A model generated the notes under the pieces. It was not told the DNA's origin and searched no databases. It worked only from the letters and a program-made list of their open reading frames with translations. 64,000 nt of DNA, from the NCBI RefSeq assembly GCF_001540865.1, contig NC_033621.1:21039769-21103768 (forward strand), in the 5' to 3' direction. This DNA is from Ananas comosus. Its lineage: Eukaryota; Streptophyta; Magnoliopsida; Poales; Bromeliaceae. Position numbers and translations under genes: made by a program. Shown here piece by piece: positions 58,040-64,000 of this stretch (its first letter is position 1; each line of letters opens with the position of its first letter).

Positions 58040-58763
58040 TGTGAAGCACAAAAAGAACAGATCTTATTAGATTGTCATAGTTTTCGCTTCGTGGATTGCT
58101 TGTTCTTTTATTTCACAGGTTTGGAGGGATATTTGTGTTTAAGATTACATTCCACTGTCATCTCTGTATCAGAAATAAGATTAGGGCAATATATTATCGG
58201 TGAATTCCCCACTGTAACTATTATTTTCACTCAATTAAGTTGTATGATGTGTGCTAATTAAGCGAAACGGTATTCGGAATAAACATGATTAATGTGTTAA
58301 GTAAAGTTGATCTAGCCTCTTTTTCGACAGTGAGTAAATACATTTCTAGTTTGTTTGTGAATTGCATTGAATTTTGAAAAGAGACAAAGTTGAATTATAC
58401 TTGCTTAAGTTGGTATTACTATGACCAAGTTTATAGTATCAATTATTCTTTCTACTAACTTTTCATCTTCTATATTAAGTTTTGATGTTCCGTTCAATAG
58501 AAAATTCATTGTGGTGCAATTTTTTGATAGTAAGTGTAAGCAAACATTATAAAATGGATAAAAATGTGTGGAGACCCCTCAAGTTTAACCATTTTGATTA
58601 TGACCCTCTTTAACTTTCAATTGTTTGGAATTAAAGTAATCAAGGTGGTTCGTAAACAAGATCGTCACTCATGTATGGGGGATTTTATCAGAATTTTCAA
58701 TGCTTTCATGAAAGCAAATGATTTTAATCACTTTTTTAACTAATGGAACTGAAATAGTTAAAG
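58040..58763. other. Pirin 3' region and intergenic DNA
   Basis: The first 150-200 bases are likely 3' untranslated region. The rest is AT-rich, with no gene seen. Confidence 0.5.
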
Positions 58764-59752
58764 ACAGATTTGTATAAAAATTTTTGCAAAAATGGACCAC
58801 CACTTTAATTCGGCTCGAGTTTTAATAAATTGACTAAAATATCTTCTTTTTTTTCTCGTCTCCCTCCTCCTTGCTGTTTCTTCCTCTCCTTTTTCTCTTG
58901 CTCCCTCTCCATTTTCCTCCTCCTCCGTCACCCACATATCCGATGTTGCGCTCTGCTCTCTTATATCACCCACATCTCCATCGACGCCGGCTCGGATATG
59001 ACACATATTGCGAAGTGAGGCTGCGAAGGACCGCATGGTCGTAGATGGCGGTAGTGATGAGGGCGCTGCAGGATTTGAGGATGACGGGGAAAGAAAGTAT
59101 GTTGGGGCCAGAGCGGCAGCTGCGGTAGAGGGCGAGGGAGAGGATGTCATAGCGGAAAAAAATAAAGAGGATATAAGAAAAATAAAAAATAAAGAAAAAA
59201 AATATTTTTTCTACTGGAAAGATCATTATATGTCGTGACAGCTACAAAAAAGATCAAAAAAGTAGAGAAAAAGAAGAAGAAGACGGGGTTGCAATGTTTG
59301 AGATGAGTTATACTCTTTGAGACGAAAGTTGTACCATTTAAAATTATTTGTGACTATATTGCGTAATATAAAATAGAAATTGCACCGTTTAAGACTTAAA
59401 GTTGTACAATTTTATGCAACTTGCCTAAGTTGCATTGTTTGAGATTTAGTCTGAAATAGTTTTAAAAGAAACAGTATAACTTAGTCTTAATAGTACTACT
59501 TCTTTTTTATGTGATATAAGTTAGTCTCAAATTATTTTAAATAGTGTAACTTTTATCTCAAATAGTATAACTTTATTTTTTTCTTCTTTTTCTCTACTTT
59601 GATATTTTCTTTAGCGATCACGACATATGATGATTTCTACTTTTTTTATTTTTTTCTGTATTTTGAAGAGTTGGATGATAAAATTAAAAATTTGAAAGAA
59701 CAGATGACTAATTCAAAATAGTCGTAATTCTTGCAAGTTTTGTACATGTTTA
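58764..59752. mobile_element. TIR element with a captured GC-rich segment
   Basis: Outer arms: ACAGATTTGTATAAAAATTT with TTTGCAAAAATGGACCAC on the left, and GAATTCTTGCAAGTTTTGTA-like inverse on the right (ATTCTTGCAAGTTTTGTACA). A second, stronger inverted pair lies inside: AAGATCATTATATGTCGTGA (59219) and TCACGACATATGATGATTTC (59618). The interior 58850-59155 is GC-rich and unlike the arms. Confidence 0.55.
59000..59155 (-). pseudogene. Fragment resembling a pentatricopeptide-repeat gene
   Basis: On the minus strand the frame reads DILSLALYRSCRSGPN, then LSFPVILKSCSAL, then DHAVLRSL. In plant PPR proteins this pattern (LYR..RSGP, FP.VLKSC.AL, H..VLRS) starts a repeat array. It is only about 50 codons, without start or continuation, and lies inside a TIR element. 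Likely a captured fragment, not a functional gene. Confidence 0.45.
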
Positions 59753-59913
59753 CCTTTTTTTAATTTCTTTTAAAATTATTCTTACATTTTCCACAGTGTG
59801 AAACTTTTATCAATTAGGAGTTTTTTTTAAAAAAAAGCAATTAATTTGTGTGTGCTCCGAAGGGGACACCAAAGCAGAAGCAAAACCAAAAGCAAAAGGC
59901 CAGCCCCTTTCTT

Positions 59914-59920
59914 CTATATC
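59914..59920 (+). promoter_or_regulatory. Candidate TATA box of the S1-domain gene
   Basis: CTATATC about 140 bases upstream of the ATG at 60057. Context only. An intervening T-run would fall in the leader. Confidence 0.3.
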
Positions 59921-60056
59921 CACAAACTCTTTTTTTTCTTTTTTTTTCTTTTTTTTTTTTTGGGGGTTTTTCAAAAGTAAATAGCCGTTATTGGATTTTG
60001 TCCTCCTCAGCCTCTCATTCATTCATTCATTCCCCTCTCCCCCTTCGCCCTTCGCC

Positions 60057-60117
60057 ATGTTCTCCACCGTAGGAGCGATCGGGGGTTTCTCCCTCCTCTC
60101 CAAACCCTACTCTTTGT

Positions 60118-60152
<35 letters not shown>

Positions 60153-63100
60153 GATCCCTCCTCACCAACCCCAATTGCCGCCGCATCGTCGTCTCCCTCG
60201 CTCCTCTTCCTTAACCCTCGTCGCCGCCGCCGCCGCCATGGCCATGGCCGGAGAAGCAGCTTCTTCTTCCCCCTCGCCTGCGCCGCCGAGCTCGCCTCCT
60301 CCGGCAGCAGCCTCGATCAGAAGAAGGAAGACGAGGCGCGCCTCGATCGGGTGCGGCCCCCGGCCCCTTCGCTTTTCCTGAATCATTTGTTTCAATTTTT
60401 ATTTCGATCGGATCATTTTATTAAGTTTTCTGTAATTTTAGAACAAAATGGTACAATGATGGGTGATAATTTAGCTGTCAAATCATATCAAACCAATTTC
60501 TCTTTCGAAGTAACGTAATAGTCGAATGATAGTAATTAATCGAGATTTGAACAGCGAATCAATTGAAATGGAAATCAAAGTTTTGTGCCTTCATTGAAAG
60601 AAATCGAAGTTCGGTGATCAATGGTGTAATTTATGTTTTATCTGCAAATCATGGAAAAACTTTAGCCCTCTTGCTATTTCAGTTTGCAGAGAGCAATCTA
60701 AAACTTTAACAAATCATTCGATTCTCGGTTTGTAATATTCTGAAAATCCTCCATATTTTTTATTCAAAAATATTCAAATTATTGCATGCAGCTCAAATTG
60801 GAGAGTCGTAAGAGGTGTTCGTAAAGTTGTCAAGTCATCATAGTTTCCTAACTAGTAGGAATGTTATAATACTATGGCATAGGGTTTTGTCATTTCCGTA
60901 ATTGAGGGGAATGATGATTATTAGTCCATTAACAAGAATAGGCAAGTCCCTAACAATCTCCCAATCCAAGTGATATGGTTAGTTTGTAGCAAAATTGCAA
61001 TATTAAATATAAAATGTGCAGTATTTTCTGGAATGCTATAGACCAGTGAAATGAATGACCTATAAAGTTTGATGTTTGGTACCCAGTTCAAATTATTGTA
61101 ATTAACTACCTGAACTTATTAGCTTGAGGTGACAAATGATAGCAAAATTGTCAGGGAACAGCAAAAACAGTATGCAAAAACTCAGATCTTGTTAGTGAAA
61201 TAGATCATAATTGACGCACTTGATTTTTAGTAATCAAAATGCTAGAAATTAGTTTCAAATTGTAAAACTGAAGTTTAGCATCAAGAAAGACCTATCTATA
61301 TTGCCGACATGTGTTTTCACTACTTAATCATTTGACAGTCAATTGCTAATTTTGAGAGTTCTGGTGTCAAATGTTAAATCTCTACAGGTGGCTAAAGTTG
61401 AGGTGGTTCTTGTGCATTTATATTTATATATTTTTTTTGTTTTTAATTCGCCAATGTTGTTAATATCTCACTCTGAGATTGCTTCTGAAGAAGTAGAGGG
61501 CGGCAGACTGGAGGGCGGCGCGGACGTATAAAGAAAGCGGCGTCATCTTCGAAGGGAAGGTTGAAGGATCCAACAACGGAGGCTTATTGTTGCGATTTTA
61601 TTCTCTTCTCGGGTTTCTTCCCTACCCTCTCTTGAGCCCATCTCATTCTTGCAGAGGTACTTATTGTTTTGCACTATTTCTATTGATATAATTCATTATT
61701 ACCTATATAAAAGTCTATTAAGTTTTGATTTGGTTATTTAAGTTTGTATATTGCTTTCCAAGTAATGGGATATGTGAGAAGTTTCATGTTTGGTATGTAT
61801 CTAATTACTATTTGTGAATCGTCCATATCATGGTGTCTGACTCCTATTGCTGCTGACACTGCTATGTTGGCATCAAAATAAGTGCTGCGATAAATTGTTA
61901 GTTTTGACTTGAACACTACTACACAATATTTGGTGAAACTTATCCATAAGACGTATATTAGTATTGTTTCTTGTGTGGGAGCTAGTATGCTATGGATGAT
62001 CTATTTATTGATTACTTCCCAAAATTATGCCCTGATAACTGGTTCTGCCTGTAGATCCACTAAGAACCATTCAAGAAACAGCGAAGGATCTAGTCGGTTC
62101 ATCTATTGCTGTAAAGGTAATAAAGTTTCTTGTTCAAGGTTGTATATGATGTTGATTTTCTTTTTGTTACTTCTGTTACAATTACAAATAGTTAATACGT
62201 GTGATCCATATGATCTAAGAAGATATTCTGATCTAGAAATTGGTGCATGACCTTTATAAAAAGAGTGTATGAAGTGTAAGACTGAACTAGTGTGTGAATG
62301 AATTTAAGAACTTTCTACATATATGTACAATGGTGCAAAAAATCCAATGGGCATAGTGAAGTAAAAGAAATCAGGGCAGTTTACAAAGTGGTAGCAGCAG
62401 TTGAGGCAACAAATGAACTACTATTTTTCTATTATTGTCGACATTACTCAAATATTAAATGCTGAAAAGAAGCAATAAACCTGAATGAGACATTCGTAGA
62501 GACATTCCCAGAAGCAACTATTTAAGGGGCTTACAAAATATGTCAGTTACGTGATTAAAGTTAAATTTACTTATATTTATCGGAACTTGAAAGAAGGGTA
62601 AAAGAGCATACATTCATGGGTTCTATTGATGATATTATATAGTACAAGAGATGAGTCTAATATAGTAACAATGCCTAATATAGTAACAATATAACTAGAT
62701 ATCTCATATCATATAATCCTACTCTAAATATGTCGTAATATATAGTATCCTCATATAGCATGAGATACTAAATATGTCGTAACAGAACTTTTAAGCAAGG
62801 TACTGTGTATATCACTATTTCAGTTGTATATATCATATTGTCAAACATTCATTGGTAAACACATTAGAACTCTCACAAGAAAGCAATGTCATGAAAGAGT
62901 TGTCCACATGATATTGATTTCTTCAAACATTCATTTAAATGAATATCAAGCAAACTATCTCTGCTTCTTATAAAATTTCTAACAATGTGGAGAAGTTTAT
63001 GTAAAGACCTTTGCGATAGTTTTAAGATTTATCACTTCTTTAGATCTCATATCATAGATATGTACATCATTGATAATTGTGTTGTCTGGTTCTCTCTCCT

Positions 63101-63788
63101 TCGTTTAGTAGCAAACTAAAAAACTTTTAATCATCTATTGCTTGGTTACTTAGTAAAGTGCATATTACTAGAATGAACACATATCTTGTACCCTTATGCA
63201 CCCTCTCTCTCATGCTTTGAAAGGCCAAGACAATTTGAAAGTGCTTTAGAGTTCCCCACCTCCAATGCTATAAAATGATGTGGGGAACCACCACCGCTGA
63301 AACAAGTGGTTGTAACTTGTCAAAGTTTCATGTTTTGAGCTTTGGAAAGTTTACTTATGCATTTGAATATTTTGAATACAAAAAATTACCACTTCAGTAA
63401 ATCCTGCAGGTAATTGAAGCAAACGAGGAGGAAAAGAAGCTTATTTTCTCTGAAAAGGATGCTAGTTGGTCTAAGTATTCAAGCCAAGTCAAGATTGGGG
63501 ATGTTTTTGATGCCGTGGTGGGTTCAGTGGAAGACTATGGTGCATTTGCTCATCTACGTTTTCCTGACGGTACCTCTTTTTCAAGATGAAGTAATGAGTA
63601 GTCCTTTCCTACTAGCCTGAAATTTCTTGATCAAGGATTTAAACGTGATACCAATTTTTCTTGACAGGACGCTATCATCTTACTGGACTTGTACATGTTT
63701 CTGAGGTCTCTTGGGATTTGGTTCAAGATGTGAGAGATTTTCTGAATGAAGGTGATCAGGTCAAGGTCAAAGTGATTAATATAGACAG
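60057..63788 (+). CDS. SRRP1: Chloroplast S1-domain RNA-binding protein, 5' part
   Basis: Five exons in phase: 60057-60350, 61497-61656, 62055-62116, 63410-63569 and 63668-63788; the gene continues past the window, with the last donor at 63789. The first 60-80 residues are Ser- and Arg-rich with an Asn-Ser run and few acids, a typical plastid transit peptide. Next comes an S1-like domain (KESGVIFEGKVEGSNNGGLL, LLGFLPYPLLSPSHSC). A second, standard S1 domain follows (KIGDVFDAVVGSVEDYGAFA, YHLTGLVHVSEVSWDLVQDV, GDQVKVKVINIDR). S1 domains bind RNA; the Arabidopsis relative At3g23700 (SRRP1) acts in chloroplast rRNA processing. An in-frame ATG at 59991 would add 22 residues; I prefer 60057 because the transit-like sequence starts there. 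Exon 2 could start two bases later only with loss of frame. Confidence 0.9.
62117..63409. other. Intron 3 of the S1-domain gene
   Basis: 1.3 kb of AT-rich DNA with no exon or recognisable element. It contains short local repeats (CTAATATAGTAACAAT twice near 62657-62690). Confidence 0.6.
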
Positions 63789-64000
63789 GTTAGAATGCTG
63801 AGTTGTAATTAAAATGTTTCTTAATCAGTTGAGCTAGTTCATTACCACTGCACAGTACTATGGATATGTGATAATGACATGGCAAGAAATGGATATATAG
63901 ATATAGCTAAATATGAAAAATAAGGATATAATATTATAATAAAGATCTCATTTCAGTTGGAGCTTTGTTATTCATAATGTACACTGATCCTTGTTAAACT

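Overview
This window is nuclear DNA of a flowering plant. The genes have many GT-AG introns, and the spaces between and inside them are AT-rich and packed with short plant-type mobile elements (Helitron, hAT, Mutator-type MITEs, SINEs, a TRIM-type mini retrotransposon). Codon use and the long CT/GA tracts near gene starts are compatible with a monocot, but I cannot name the species from sequence alone. Five single N bases (11537, 32183, 32964, 43957, 45224) suggest unresolved joins.

Six protein genes can be read by joining exons. On the minus strand: a TPR-repeat protein, probably plastid (1589-18536, 13 exons, about 385 residues), and a Rho GDP-dissociation inhibitor (25735-29516, 5 exons, 244 residues). 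On the plus strand: LCMT1, the leucine carboxyl methyltransferase of protein phosphatase 2A (33199-42438, 13 exons, 345 residues); a cytosolic-type seryl-tRNA synthetase whose first coding exon is not present (44092-49586); a pirin-like cupin protein (55875-58039, 7 exons, 292 residues); and the 5' part of a chloroplast S1-domain RNA-binding protein of the SRRP1 type (60057-63788, running off the window). They are separate housekeeping genes, not an operon or cluster.

Layout: 1-1588 is the 3' flank of the TPR gene. Its 4.5-kb intron (7676-12234) holds a chain of different minisatellites, the largest about 27 units of 39-41 bp. Another of its introns carries an inverted dimer of a TRIM-like element flanked by a 5-bp target duplication. 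20297-22122 is a hAT-type element split by a complete 1.3-kb Helitron. 22.3-25.5 kb is a cluster of foldback elements. 29.8-33.1 kb is intergenic, with MITEs up to the LCMT1 promoter. 42.4-44.1 kb is the problematic LCMT1-SerRS junction, with a palindrome-rich element ending at an N. 49.7-55.7 kb is repeat-rich and holds extra partial copies of the pirin promoter. 58.0-59.9 kb carries a TIR element that seems to have captured a PPR gene fragment.

The most notable items are a Mutator-type MITE family with three exact 9-bp target duplications in introns of three different genes; the nested Helitron-in-hAT with both boundaries readable; the inverted TRIM dimer; two GC-AG introns; the duplicated exon/splice donor in the TPR gene; and the missing SerRS exon 1. 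I found no complete novel protein-coding system.
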